A DNA stretch of 64,000 bases from Trichosporon coremiiforme (GCA_039545355.1 BCJJ01000002.1:31128-95127), one strand, 5' to 3'; positions 30,901 through 38,886 are shown, numbered from the stretch's first letter. Notes: generated from the letters alone by a model not told the origin. Numbers and translations are program-made.

Positions 30901-33704
30901 GAACGCCTCTCTTCATCGCGAGCTACGACCGCGACTTCCGCCTCATGTACCGCTCCGAAACCGGCGCGGGCATGGTCACTTACCACTATCCCGCTCGGGA
31001 GAAGGGGCGCCATCCCTCGCGCCGTCCCACCAGCGTCGAGGTCACGAACACGGACCTGCACTCAGTGGGCTACTATGACAAGAAGGGGCGCGTGCTCCGC
31101 GGTAATCTCACGCTCGGGGAGCGGACAGACCTCACGTTCAAGTACCACTACAAGAAGGGCAACACGGGCGGGTCGCACCTGCTCCGAGCCGACTACAGCC
31201 GGGGCGGCGACTCGCTCAGCGTATTCTGGGGCAACCCCATCGACACCGAGGACTACACGTGGGTGCCGTCGAAGATGGTCGGCCTCATCGTGCGCCGCAT
31301 CCAGGGACGCACGTACACAACCGAGTTCGACTACTCGCACCGCCGCGACCCCGTCACGACAACGTACCTGGAGGAAGGGAACGGGCGGCGCACGGCGCTG
31401 ACGGAGGCGCCCGCCTGCTGGCCGGGCGAGAAAGTGCTTCTGTCCATGCCGAGCAACCACAGCTTTGAGGCGGACGACCTGCTCATCGAGCACTCGGCGC
31501 TGCAGCTGGGCCAGATGCGCGCGTACGCACGCACGAACAAGAAGTCACTCCACCCCGCGCGCTGGCTCTCCCTCTGGCGCAGGAGGCAGTATACCCCTGT
31601 TCCCACCTGGCGCGTCCGCACCGAGCTCTGGAACCAGTGGCTCCAGAACGCGGACCTCGACGCCGTCACCGCGTGCACCGTCGACGAGATCATCCTCCGC
31701 GAGGAGCCGCTGCTGCGTCCCTATTGGCGCGCGCGCGACATGGGCCGTCTCCCCGAGGCGCGCAAGCTGCTCGACGAGAACATCAGCCAGATCGTCAGCG
31801 CGATCGACATCGAGACCGACGTGTCTGAGAAGACGCTGCTGGCCATCCGCACGTCTGACCTGTACGCTATGGGCTTGGCGCAGGACGCAAACGCAGTCAC
31901 GTCGCGCCCTCAGGACTGCTACCACGACACGCACGACCGCATTTCGGTCATCTTCAATGACATTGGGTGCTGGCCCGTCGCGCCCGGCGGTGTGTCAAAC
32001 TGCCGCCGCGACCTTGTCAACGGCCACAGCACAATCCGCAACCACGTCCTCGCCGAGTGCGCCAACGACTATGGCATTCCCCGCTTCCAGGTCGAGAAGT
32101 CGGTGCAGTCGCTGAAGCTGCTCCCGCTCTGGGGTCTCGACGGCGGAACCGCCCGCCACGGCGTCATCGACAACTACCTCGAGTCCCAGGTCGATGCCAA
32201 GGTGCAGGACACTGACCTGGATCGCGACATTGTGGGCACGTTCGTGCCGCTCCTCGACGCCTTCGTCAAAGGGTGCCGCATGAAGCGCCTCGGATACGAC
32301 GACCTGCTCCACCTGTCCAACGTCTTCCTCTCGTTCGGCAAGTACTACGAGCTCAAGGATTACACGCTCACGTGGCGGTCGCCCGAGGTCGAGCAGGCGT
32401 GGATCGCGGCGTGGATGCGCTCGTATGAAGACCCGAACATTGCGGACCCGACGGAGTGCTTCGACATCTCTCGCCCGTCCATGTTCGACTTCCGCCAGGC
32501 GCTGTACATCTACCTCGCGTACTTCTTCATCTTCTCGGTCGGCGTGCCCGAGCGCTGCCCTCGCGTCTTCCAGAGCACGCACCACGGCATCTCGTCCCTC
32601 TTCGGCATGGTGCTCAAGTACCGCCGCGGCGTGACGTTTGGCATTTGGGACCACGCCATCCTGTGGCGCGAGTCGTGCCTCAACTTCTCGGTGGCGCAGT
32701 GCCAGCTTCCTGTCGCCGTGCAGAACATGCTCCTCGCCGGCATCGGCATCGCGACCCGCCTCGCCTACTTCCACGCCGACGTCATCCTGCCGTGCGCGTC
32801 GCTGTTCAACCCGATGTGGGAGACCGAGCTCGGTTCGGACGGCTCACGCATCTGCGCCCGCAACACGTTCCACCGCAAGATCGACCCGATCGTGAACGGC
32901 ATCTCGAATATGGAGTCCTTCACGCCAGTCGACAAGGTGCGGACCGAGATCCCGACGGTCGTCATGCTCTCCAACGTCCAGTTCATCAAGGGCGTCAAGG
33001 TCGCGATCCAGGCCGCCGATATCATCATCAACAAGTTCGGCTTCAAGGACTACCGCCTCGTCGTCTACGGCGCCAAGGACAGGCAGCCGTCCTACTGCCT
33101 CGAGATGGAGAAGCTCATCGTCGACAACAACCTGAGCGAGCACGTCGTGCTCGCGGGCTTCGGCAAGCCGAGCGAAGTCCTCAAGGACGCGTGGCTGTTC
33201 ATGAACTCGTCCATCTCCGAGGGTCTCCCGCTCGCGATCGGCGAAGCCGCGCTCGCCGGCGTACCCATCGTCGCAACCGAGGTCGGCGCAACTGCGCTCG
33301 TCCTGACCGACCCTGCAAACCCGGAGCAGCGGTACGGCGAGGTCGTTCCTCCGAACGACGCACTGGGTCTGGCGCGCGCGCAGATCGCGATCCTGTCCAT
33401 GTCCGGCCCCTGGGCCAAGTTCACCGACTACGGCGAGGGTCCGCCCCTGCCAGACATCATCACGCCAGGCGAAGACGTCGAGAAGCTCACGCAGCGCTTC
33501 TACAAATTTGCCGAGGACAGGCGCAAACTCGGCCTCCTCTCTCGTGAGGTCGTTCTTCACTCGTTCCACGGAAGCAGGTACCTCCGCGAACACGAGCAGA
33601 TGTACTGGATCCAGTGGCATCTCGCGCAGATGCGAGCCAACAAGCAGCTCAAGGCGAAACCGTTCAGGTTTGGCGCGCCGGAGCACCTCAGATACATCGA
33701 ATAG
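24960..33704 (+). CDS. gtb3: Gtb3-like giant membrane glycosyltransferase (GT4)
   Basis: Predicted 2,914-residue plasma-membrane glycosyltransferase, the candidate galactosaminogalactan polymerase and exporter. The ATG at 24960 (MATFFQPGFE) is followed by a membrane segment at about 42-66 and a Ser/Arg-rich cytoplasmic linker (70-330). A soluble region of unknown fold (about 330-1010) comes next. About ten membrane helices lie in clusters at about 1030-1090, 1113-1217, 1353-1404, 1450-1540 and 1892-1920, for example VLAVIISVFGCIGFAVSVSV and SAAIGFLIGVLLHALPW. A region with YYDKKGRVLRGNLTLGERTD (about 2040) resembles sugar-binding beta repeats. The C-terminal GT4 domain (about 2520-2900) has VVMLSNVQFIKGVKVAI, KDYRLVVYGAK and the E-x7-E motif in SEGLPLAIGEAALAGVP. 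The 8.7-kb coding region is one open frame with no intron. Linkage to agd3, ega3, sph3 and uge3 homologues supports the name. Confidence 0.88.
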   Translation: MATFFQPGFEESGGVTNCTVNGFEIFCNAILPSDRLLAHWYQGFSIVFAAVTFCVPILLYGLYKLIRRRPKDYQPIRTKPKESEKERDRKAARMSMASRRYTPTHSRHASYATRLSLATGFSESQLPSSYGHTTQSSLGHQSQPSFSPSQSSLGTYNTASLRRFTQQARGALSFRKHRDDDSTVLSHRDSFANISLRGSLKNTKSFTVLSDYNFNLDYAETSTADFVVFPLHMPKRDSREMLTGSPAHPGSPAMTPSDVSHTWGSGPGSVSIRGSPRVGTSGDWGMTPRLTQAPSSDWTHTLYSPRPGSEWSPGNGNGPQKMKLGAVDLEDLTEDALSLANLGDTVVDLLDRFVELELNGFALRVAPRSTAEEIDSLVDALHYRGVSSIVCIHEEHPALNELNLELPAGLIVENACILPSGEPRDFFQSRPLRDLMANCARERQNRPEFFVGFLDQWENRPHPAVIRRAIKIAEHYGAVFEHRPRLLGSAPTSTRTIGGFEYLRRPEIVDLQRSWASESRPVDLTPTGEPTHLPIAVIERVIPGVADCLVEKDLPDELVRLQHEVPQLVPAPEYMAAYREADFWTQGTDGAQLSEHGCFPLCSEPHDGHYAAIVAEQSQLRALGMLYPVQNAEEQAILSQLRSLAGDPSADILLHELIHGLSTRSIRIHKGLHSGFRAPDANAAFWGVCAPRHDPTDPSPNPVFDIFISQSAPNDAAVVLHTWLAHHGRSRVTRLIHEVVLENLTGGGHPSALPNTVRTALEGASTAELLLILQQLRLSGDETPFGAPIRAFATELLMDGTSKATWMNMVARRALDGSMSMLEILCLRLEQHARAGAVRLPLIADLMKLYHVIDDVMVDSLYKGQHKTLKTLSKALLHVYGREPAPPGSGERVDVQADLFALIFFTCLRRAAFEDVYLESVDRCPVFLQQADQAAVFSELWTLGSQCENYFGVVPREIGDIIYHRRQGQLEALGGPKAEDRQNNEIMTMYASTDDAPPKTKEAILQMLAESSVDAKLSLFERFTVWRMRFAAASAMSIFCAPAIVDVILLTFVGRGLFMTAYMDSDMVEAAGYALLTALLLTAGVTGWVGSAGSHYLPHYAYDNIILFHVQRLSGGFVLAVIISVFGCIGFAVSVSVASGFVFAAYLIGISTYLNLLGIMSTMHQHGSPLPSGRNVFLQTFPILFISPLLSSLVNGHDLQIYLPVMYGFLIVALLRYRRLCHQWSAWMKNIPDFKDQDITDWYTSKVTVEKKTDDVATQARSAFVAAIASYRRRDADMVKDPLVGKVARGMPYVAWLFKKGGASQPEPFTTAWFTALGEAISQQRQLSRGLKDHSVMALFRVARYDLGQNLGLFLVALLDRWIMLVMGARKPYPSIYLDLRSRYAFCFCIVYFCLGSMVLDATLFKYWSIRDDLSQEKLLDLAHAQRVARETDRKRKDCMLQALADVAGKVSLVFGSMTILMWLFVDNYKTVIMFYMYMFGYSCCLLFQFNRCFTTNVAVHVRIILYSAAIGFLIGVLLHALPWTCGFLYNDIICQNFAAGMAALGTSLYTIKDWFGSPSPLLSPKNENPDPVYVQPRLMTLPTARKPVCKSELPKKFTNATLWHADGTATSSQVSRILVAALNGARGRTAWSTRVMQEALNMWTGARLTVGVLPRDQFDSAGLGEFFSISYHRNLALHVALCFSQMDITHTMLPNIVAECIVYHVAHVQMGLSDSQSLFAESLVNGILSVRLQTDLGQVDVEAMGALPRKSRKELMRALCLELDVDTEWQNMPPDARAAIIARIEGEPVKFSAAFTSWCSQSNVDVQTADFAVDLHVALYQNSVHLLGYADAKDYEGPARLMSVPIVQDRKPAFWKRLQLFPYDAVKWIAIITGGGSNIEREIYYLLHGKRVPIAIVLGIWKCCWSVQKFFVYWILLYHRPALARIARLATKGARRKINRNRIVVELTRRFVTAFAAVEDDGSMSLQGWDGLHECDPAKGTPLFIASYDRDFRLMYRSETGAGMVTYHYPAREKGRHPSRRPTSVEVTNTDLHSVGYYDKKGRVLRGNLTLGERTDLTFKYHYKKGNTGGSHLLRADYSRGGDSLSVFWGNPIDTEDYTWVPSKMVGLIVRRIQGRTYTTEFDYSHRRDPVTTTYLEEGNGRRTALTEAPACWPGEKVLLSMPSNHSFEADDLLIEHSALQLGQMRAYARTNKKSLHPARWLSLWRRRQYTPVPTWRVRTELWNQWLQNADLDAVTACTVDEIILREEPLLRPYWRARDMGRLPEARKLLDENISQIVSAIDIETDVSEKTLLAIRTSDLYAMGLAQDANAVTSRPQDCYHDTHDRISVIFNDIGCWPVAPGGVSNCRRDLVNGHSTIRNHVLAECANDYGIPRFQVEKSVQSLKLLPLWGLDGGTARHGVIDNYLESQVDAKVQDTDLDRDIVGTFVPLLDAFVKGCRMKRLGYDDLLHLSNVFLSFGKYYELKDYTLTWRSPEVEQAWIAAWMRSYEDPNIADPTECFDISRPSMFDFRQALYIYLAYFFIFSVGVPERCPRVFQSTHHGISSLFGMVLKYRRGVTFGIWDHAILWRESCLNFSVAQCQLPVAVQNMLLAGIGIATRLAYFHADVILPCASLFNPMWETELGSDGSRICARNTFHRKIDPIVNGISNMESFTPVDKVRTEIPTVVMLSNVQFIKGVKVAIQAADIIINKFGFKDYRLVVYGAKDRQPSYCLEMEKLIVDNNLSEHVVLAGFGKPSEVLKDAWLFMNSSISEGLPLAIGEAALAGVPIVATEVGATALVLTDPANPEQRYGEVVPPNDALGLARAQIAILSMSGPWAKFTDYGEGPPLPDIITPGEDVEKLTQRFYKFAEDRRKLGLLSREVVLHSFHGSRYLREHEQMYWIQWHLAQMRANKQLKAKPFRFGAPEHLRYIE

Positions 33705-34502
33705 GACACTGTTGTACTTTCTCTTCGCATAGATATGATTTTCTGCATTGTACTGGTTATTGGATGGGACGGCGCAAAATCTCGAGCAAGGAAGCTACAG
33801 CTACAGCGAAGATCATTTTGAGTTCTGCTGACGACGTCGGTGGAACTTTCCCACGGTTGTCCCGAAACGAAGCGGGGTCATGCGACCCTCAGCACTCATG
33901 TTCGCGTCTTTGCTCCTTGCTCTCCATCCTCTCACTGTCCACCACCTCATCTCATCACGACCAGCAGATCTCACCGCGGCACAGGCGTACCCAAACTGAC
34001 AGACCTGACGGTCACCTCTGACCGTTGCACAGGCTCCAATCCGCGGACCGACAATGAGCCTGAGCGCAACGCGACGCTGCACTTGAGGTTGGATACGCCC
34101 ACAATGAAGGCACTCGGAATGGGCCGAGCCAGGACAACTAAGCCTGCCACACGCATGTTGCGAGGTAGGCAGTCGGTCGCTTGCGATGTCGTTCTGTGTG
34201 CTGTGCTATTGTTCGAGATGGCTCGCATCGCAGCCAGGGCCAGTGGCTCGCGTACCACGTTCCGGCCTGGAGTAGACAATAAGCTCGGGTCTGCTTGTTC
34301 GCCGGAGAGACGCCAGGCTTCGGGCGAAGCAAATTGGGCTCCTGGACATGTCTGGGCACCAATTCAAACACCTACGCGCGGTGATCACTGAAACGCCAAC
34401 CACTGATCCGCGATTGATTACCTTCTGATCCGCGGAAGGATTACCTTCCTCGATCATACTCCATTGCTAACTCAACGACGCTCGCCTGCCCAATGAACAG
34501 CG
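33705..34502. other. intergenic downstream of gtb3
   Basis: No gene was recognised. A small imperfect direct repeat CTGATCCGCG...GATTACCTTC occurs at about 34404-34450. Confidence 0.4.
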
Positions 34503-34913
34503 ATGATTACGTCGACTTCCTACCCGCTGGCCTGGGAGATCTCCGCAGGGTTGGTCCCCGCAGCCCTTGTCCCGACGATGAGGTGCACGCCTTCCGGCTC
34601 GATGATGACACTCTGATCATTGTCATCGGCCGCGATCTGGAACAACACACTGTCCCAGAAACTCCAGCTCGAGCTTCCCGAGGACACGCGGGCCGAGTGG
34701 AACGACATCTTCAACAGTCTCCCAATGCAGCTGAGCTATCCCTTCCGCAGCCAGACATGCGCCGTCATCTAGCCCGGGTACGCCGAGGCGCAAGTCAGGA
34801 TGCTCGTCGCGAGCTTCCTCGCCATGCTCCTCGGACTGCCCTGCATCCTCCTCATCGGCAATGGCCTCGGCGTGCCCCAGGACAAGGCTGTTATGGAGGT
34901 CAACGATCTGTAG
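34503..34913 (+). pseudogene. MFS transporter remnant, siderophore-transporter-like C-terminus
   Basis: One frame carries a transporter C-terminus broken by two in-frame stops (TGA at 34614 and TAG at 34770). Segments in order are TSYPLAWEISAGLVPAALVP, then AAIWNNTLSQKLQLELPED, WNDIFNSLPMQLSYPF and GYAEAQVRMLVASFLAMLLG, ending at TAG 34911. The I-W-x-N-x-L, QLSYP and Y-x-x-AQ-x-ML pattern resembles fungal siderophore-iron transporters of the MFS. The N-terminal ten or so helices are missing, so this is a relic. The subfamily assignment rests on short motifs only. Confidence 0.55.
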
Positions 34914-35200
34914 GCTCGAAGCCTGCCGGCGATCCTTAGGGGAGATTCGCCGACGGGCGCTTCAGCGCCGAGACCATCCAAGAACGCCATCCGCGTGTTT
35001 CCAGTAGTGCACAACTGTGCGCCCTGGCTCTCATTCACTCTGTCTGTCTCTACTCTGTTGGCCCCTGTTCCCTCCACCTCTGCTCTCTCGACCTCTGTTT
35101 GCAACCCTTGCAATCCGTACGGGCTGTAATGACCACACGAACCTAATGCACACATATACCACATATACCACATATACCCTGTGTAGCAAGCTCGCGGCCC
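34914..35200. other. intergenic
   Basis: Nothing recognised apart from a short ACATATACC tandem at about 35150-35178. Confidence 0.4.
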
Positions 35201-35236
35201 AAAAACTAGGCGTAAGGGAGTATGCTACTACTCGCT
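35201..35236 (-). terminator. tRNA-Leu 3' trailer hairpin and terminator, copy 1
   Basis: After the tRNA 3' end the minus strand reads AGC, a GAGTA/TACTC stem with a GTAGCA loop, CCTTACGCC, then TAG and a T5 run. Confidence 0.65.
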
Positions 35237-35350
35237 TGACGAGAGTGGGATTCGAACCCACGTCCGAAGACTGCGGAGGTGATTGTCGGACTCGGAATTC
35301 CGAGACCCGGTACCTTAACACAGCGCCTTAGACCGCTCGGCCATCTCGCC
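35237..35350 (-). tRNA. tRNA-Leu(AAG)
   Basis: Type II tRNA with acceptor GGCGAGA/TCTCGTC and discriminator A. The anticodon loop TT-AAG-G is interrupted after position 37 by an intron of about 36 nt. It has a variable arm GTC-TTCG-GAC and a T arm with the usual TTCGAAT loop. The CTGTG/CGCAG anticodon stem pairs. Confidence 0.95.
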
Positions 35351-35828
35351 TGCTGGGTGCCGTAGAGAGATCGGCATGATCGGCGCCGCCCGACGCCCTG
35401 CCGCTGAGGCAAAATCGACTGTATCAGCCGAAGCACGCGGGGTTCCTCGATCCTGGGCCAGGGCATTGACTAGCTGTTTGCTGAGTAGGAACACCAGGAG
35501 CCCCAACAAGCGCAGAGATGAATACTGACCGAAGAAACCATAGTCATGGCTATTGTGCTCAGCTCGGAGACTTTTCTTAAGGAATGCTGCCGTGGAGACG
35601 CGTAAGATCGACCAGCTTGAGCTGAGCGACGTCAAAGAGGGGGGTCGATCTTCAGCAGCAGGGGCAGTGTTAGCGCGTCCTTCTTCACCCTACCACAATG
35701 CAAGCTTGTACAAGTCATCGCACGGACCATTATCCCAAAACTGAACAGCACGACGGCGACGTAGTCGCACCCGTGCGTACTCTAGGATAATGTCTCCCCA
35801 AGAACTCGGCGATAGCCGAAGGCCTGCC
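35351..35828. other. intergenic between two tRNA-Leu genes
   Basis: No gene or repeat was recognised. Confidence 0.35.
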
Positions 35829-35864
35829 AAAAGGGAGGCGTAAGGGGGTGCGCGAGCACCCGCT
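35829..35864 (-). terminator. tRNA-Leu 3' trailer hairpin and terminator, copy 2
   Basis: Minus strand: GGGTGC/GCACCC stem with a TCGC loop, CCTTACGCC, CTCCC and T4. Confidence 0.65.
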
Positions 35865-35977
35865 TGACGAGAGTGGGATTCGAACCCACGTCCGAAGACT
35901 GCGGAGAACTGATCGGCCTCGGAGTTCCGAGCCCGAGAGCCTTAACACAGCGCCTTAGACCGCTCGGCCATCTCGCC
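35865..35977 (-). tRNA. tRNA-Leu(AAG)
   Basis: Exons identical to the copy at 35237, with anticodon AAG. The intron of about 35 nt differs in sequence. Confidence 0.95.
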
Positions 35978-36208
35978 TGCTGGGCATAAAGCCCAGACTG
36001 GAGCCAACTGAGGGCTCGCGTCTCCGAGCTCGCTTCCGTGGCCGGTAATCCGCACTCGTGAGCGACCAGCCAACGGGAGCGAGTCATCATGCAGGGTCGC
36101 AGTGGACGGCTGATGCTGCTCGCCTCCCCAGCGTCTGCCGAAGTGAAGAGACTTTGGAATTTCCTAAGCTCCAGCCTGACCACCAGGAGCTCAGCATCGT
36201 TCGGTGCT

Positions 36209-36275
36209 TGTTGGAATCTAAATCACTGAATGCCCGAGTAACGATGTGACTCGCAGCGCGACTGGAAAGAACGTC
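36209..36275. repeat. LTR-like repeat fragment R0
   Basis: Starts TGTTGGAATCTAAATC and continues with GTAACGATGTGACTCGCAGC, similar to the 5' part of R1 (36651). The 3' part is missing. Confidence 0.5.
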
Positions 36276-36504
36276 TCGCGCACGGCGATCACTCATCGTA
36301 GTCGGCGAGACGGCCTCAGGGAGCATTTTCTAGGGTCCCAGAATGTGCCCTACCGGGCAAACGGCGCTAGTGTCTCACTTGAGTGGCACAAGCCTTTGGT
36401 CCAATCCATGCGTAACCAACATTGGCCTTTGTTGTTCCTGTCGTCCATCTCACCTATTCTGCTTTGACAAAAGGCAAAAGAGAGACGCAACTTGAGCGTC
36501 CATC

Positions 36505-36597
36505 TGACCACTGACAGGATCGAACTGCCGACCTCCGCATGGACTGATATTCAGCTGAATATTAGTACGATGCTCTAACCAGCTGAGCTAAGCGGCC
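36505..36597 (-). tRNA. tRNA-Ile(AAT)
   Basis: Acceptor GGCCGCT/AGTGGTC with discriminator A and a normal D arm. The anticodon loop CT-AAT-A carries an intron of about 19 nt. Its 3' trailer contains a GACGC/GCGTC hairpin followed by TCTCTTTT. Confidence 0.93.
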
Positions 36598-36650
36598 GAA
36601 GACGATGGTGACAGGCGCCAGGCAGACCTGGCCTCCGGGCGCGCGGGGCG

Positions 36651-36927
36651 AGTTGGAATCTAAGTGGTTGGATACCCCAGTAACGGTCTGACTCGCAGCA
36701 AGACTTGACAGAACTGATCGATTGAGATGGGCTTGCATAGGGTGGCCAGGCGGCCGTTTATATATATACGGACAACTAGAGAACAATAGGGCTAGCTGCA
36801 GGCTGTCGGAAGGCGCTGGAGACACCGAGAATGTGTGTAAGAAGCATGTTCTTAACGAGAACAATGGAACGTCAAAACTGGGGTGCTGCCGAGCACAGCA
36901 CCGGGTTGACGGGCAAGAAATCACCCA
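36651..36927 (+). repeat. LTR-like repeat R1
   Basis: Similar to R2, R3 and R4: TTGGAATCT start, GGCCAGGCGGCCGTTTATAT core, CTAGAGAACAATAGGG, and GGGCAAGAAATCAC near the end. The 5' TG and the terminal CCAACA are missing. It begins 54 bp upstream of the 5' end of tRNA-Ile. Confidence 0.6.
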
Positions 36928-36929
36928 AT

Positions 36930-37274
36930 TGTAGAAATCTAGACTGCCCGGGGCCCAAGCAACGATGTTGCTCGTAGGGTGGCTAGACTTGAACTGATCA
37001 ACAGAGAATGTGGTTGCATAGGATGGCCAGATGGCCACTTATATATCTACAAGCAGCTAGAGAACAAAGGGACTAGCTGCAGGCTATCGGAGGATGTCGT
37101 ACGGTGTCGGGCGCCGAGGCCGGCGCCGAGAATGCGTGTAAGAAGCATGTTGAGCATGTTCTCAGCTAGAACAATAGAAACATTGAGAACGGGGGTGCTG
37201 ACAGGATGTCGAACACCGGAGTACGGGCCGAGTNCCGCGAGACACGTGGGAAAGAAATCGCGTGATTTCCAACA
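36930..37274 (+). mobile_element. LTR-like element R2 with 6-bp target duplication
   Basis: 345 bp running from TGTAGAAATC to GATTTCCAACA, so the ends are near-inverted and of the TG...CA type. It is flanked by CCCAAT at 36924-36929 and 37275-37280. It has no coding capacity and contains one N (37234). Its right end is 70 bp upstream of tRNA-Phe. It is read as a solo LTR or a short nonautonomous element. Confidence 0.65.
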
Positions 37275-37343
37275 CCCAATTTCCAGCAGCTGCTCGTCAG
37301 GGCGGTGTCACGAACGGCGCCGCGTCCGCGAATGTTCGTCACC

Positions 37344-37422
37344 GGGATGATAGCTCAGTTGGGAGAGCGCGAGAGTGAAGCTTCAGTTCTTGAGGTCGGG
37401 CGTTCGATCCGCCCTCGTCCCA
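37344..37422 (+). tRNA. tRNA-Phe(GAA)
   Basis: Acceptor GGGATGA/TCGTCCC with A73. The GT-GAA-G anticodon loop has an intron of about 6 nt, and the CGAGA/TCTTG stem pairs. The trailer has a GCTC-TCCG-GAGC hairpin followed by CCTTACCC and TTTT. Confidence 0.92.
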
Positions 37423-37537
37423 CATGTCGGTCCGTGGCTCTCCGGAGCACCTTACCCTCTCTTTTGCCTTTGTTCGCGCAACAGCACCGCCGGGGTCGGC
37501 ATCGTCGAGCGCCTCGGAACTCCGAGTGTAGCACGAT

Positions 37538-37617
37538 GGGATGATAGCTCAGTTGGGAGAGCGCGAGAGTGAAGAACTCAATTCTTGAGGTCGGGCGTTC
37601 GATCCGCCCTCGTCCCA
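37538..37617 (+). tRNA. tRNA-Phe(GAA)
   Basis: Exons identical to the copy at 37344; only the intron of about 7 nt differs. T5 lies about 40 bp downstream. Confidence 0.92.
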
Positions 37618-37897
37618 GTGGCAGCTGCTCCGTTGAGAAGCTAGGGCCGCCTTTTTGGCTGCTCTAGCTATTTTTGAGGTACTAGGGTGATCCAGGTAGA
37701 CTCTCGCCTGAGAGCAGCGGTTAGGAAGACAGCAGGACGAGGGAGAACGAGATTTTCTGCCGAACTCCCTGCATAGGCTCCTTCCAGTCGGCAGCATGTT
37801 TGGAACACAATTCAGCCACAGCCACGTTTTTGGTCAAGCGCCAGGCCCTTTGCTCACAGTGGACGCGCACAGGCGGCTTCCATCTTCTCTTGACATC

Positions 37898-38005
37898 TCT
37901 TCGCTAGTATATCGGTTAGTATAATCGCCTCTCAAAAGAGAGTTTCTCGGCCTTCGACAGCCGTAGTGATCGCGATAGAGCAGGGTTCGACTCCCTGGCG
38001 GAGAA
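37898..38005 (+). tRNA. tRNA-Glu(CTC)
   Basis: Acceptor TCTTCGC/GCGGAGA and anticodon stem ATCGC/GCGAT. The loop CT-CTC-A is interrupted by an intron of about 36 nt. The T arm is CAGGG/CCCTG. T5 follows almost directly. Confidence 0.9.
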
Positions 38006-38220
38006 GCTTTTTGGCTCCTGTGCATACCGAAGTAATCGGATGGAGGAAAGGAGGGGAGAGCGAGAAGATATGAGCGTTTGAGTGGCCTCAGAGCGGATGA
38101 TGGCCAAATTTGAATGGTCGGTGGAGGTGGAGGGGCGAGTGGCACTTGAGCCAATTACCTCGAGTTTCACTCGAAATACGTCCAAGCCTTTCCTCTCAAC
38201 CCTGGCATCGTTCCGCATGT

Positions 38221-38258
38221 AAAAAAATTGGCGTAAGGAGGTAACTGAATACCTTCTC
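38221..38258 (-). terminator. tRNA-Leu 3' trailer hairpin and terminator, copy 3
   Basis: Minus strand: AGGTA/TACCT stem with a TTCAGT loop, CCTTACGCC, AA and a T7 run. Confidence 0.65.
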
Positions 38259-38365
38259 TGACGAGAGTGGGATTCGAACCCACGTCCGAAGACTGCGGAG
38301 GAGAGCCTGTCAGAGGACAGGTGGTCACCTTAACACAGCGCCTTAGACCGCTCGGCCATCTCGCC
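38259..38365 (-). tRNA. tRNA-Leu(AAG)
   Basis: Same exons as the other Leu(AAG) genes; the intron is about 29 nt. Confidence 0.95.
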
Positions 38366-38685
38366 GGGATAAGAGCCGCGCCGAGACAGCGGGAATGACG
38401 TGGGCCCTCGCTGAGCCGTACAAGCGTCAGTGGTTCGAGGAGCTGAGCGCTAACAAGAAGAATGACCGCCGATGTACAGTCTGGGGGCCGCTTTGCCTGG
38501 TTGCGCCGTTGTGACTAGACTTAAACAAGAGCCATCTGCTCTGCCGCTCCCCAACACCGCTCTGTATGCCTGAGCGCCTGCTGCACTGCGTGGGCATTGA
38601 AGGTCTGGTCAGACAGAGAAGGCCCTCTGCCTCCTATCCCCGCGCCAGACGACACCTCCTCTTCTTCCTCGCTGTCCGACCGAAG

Positions 38686-38720
38686 AAAAAGACCAGCTAT
38701 GGAGCAACTGAATGCTCTCT
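38686..38720 (-). terminator. tRNA-Leu(CAG) 3' trailer hairpin and terminator
   Basis: Minus strand: GAGCA/TGCTC stem with a TTCAGT loop, then CATAGCTGGTC and T5. It has the hairpin but not the CCTTACGCC box. Confidence 0.6.
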
Positions 38721-38831
38721 TGACAAGAGTGGGATTCGAACCCACGCCCGAAGACTGCGAATTGAAAGCCCTCCGAAGAAGCTCGGAGAGAAACCTGAAC
38801 ACAGCGCCTTAGACCGCTCGGCCATCTTGCC
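38721..38831 (-). tRNA. tRNA-Leu(CAG)
   Basis: Close relative of the Leu(AAG) genes, with acceptor GGCAAGA/TCTTGTC. Loop TT-CAG-G gives anticodon CAG. The intron is about 33 nt. Confidence 0.93.
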
Positions 38832-38886
38832 TGGTGATGATCGGCGTCAGAGCAGAACACATTGCCGTCAGGGGCGCCGCTCAATG

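Noticed and set aside
32456..33547. 363-residue alternative frame inside gtb3
   Set aside because: Arg/Pro-rich shadow of the GT4 domain.
35031..35331. Open frames overlapping tRNA-Leu genes (also near 38566-38934, 53645-53938 and 63156-63350)
   Set aside because: They translate tRNA sequence (repeated ESGIRTHVRRLRR or TRVGFEPTSEDC strings); they are tRNA shadows, not proteins.
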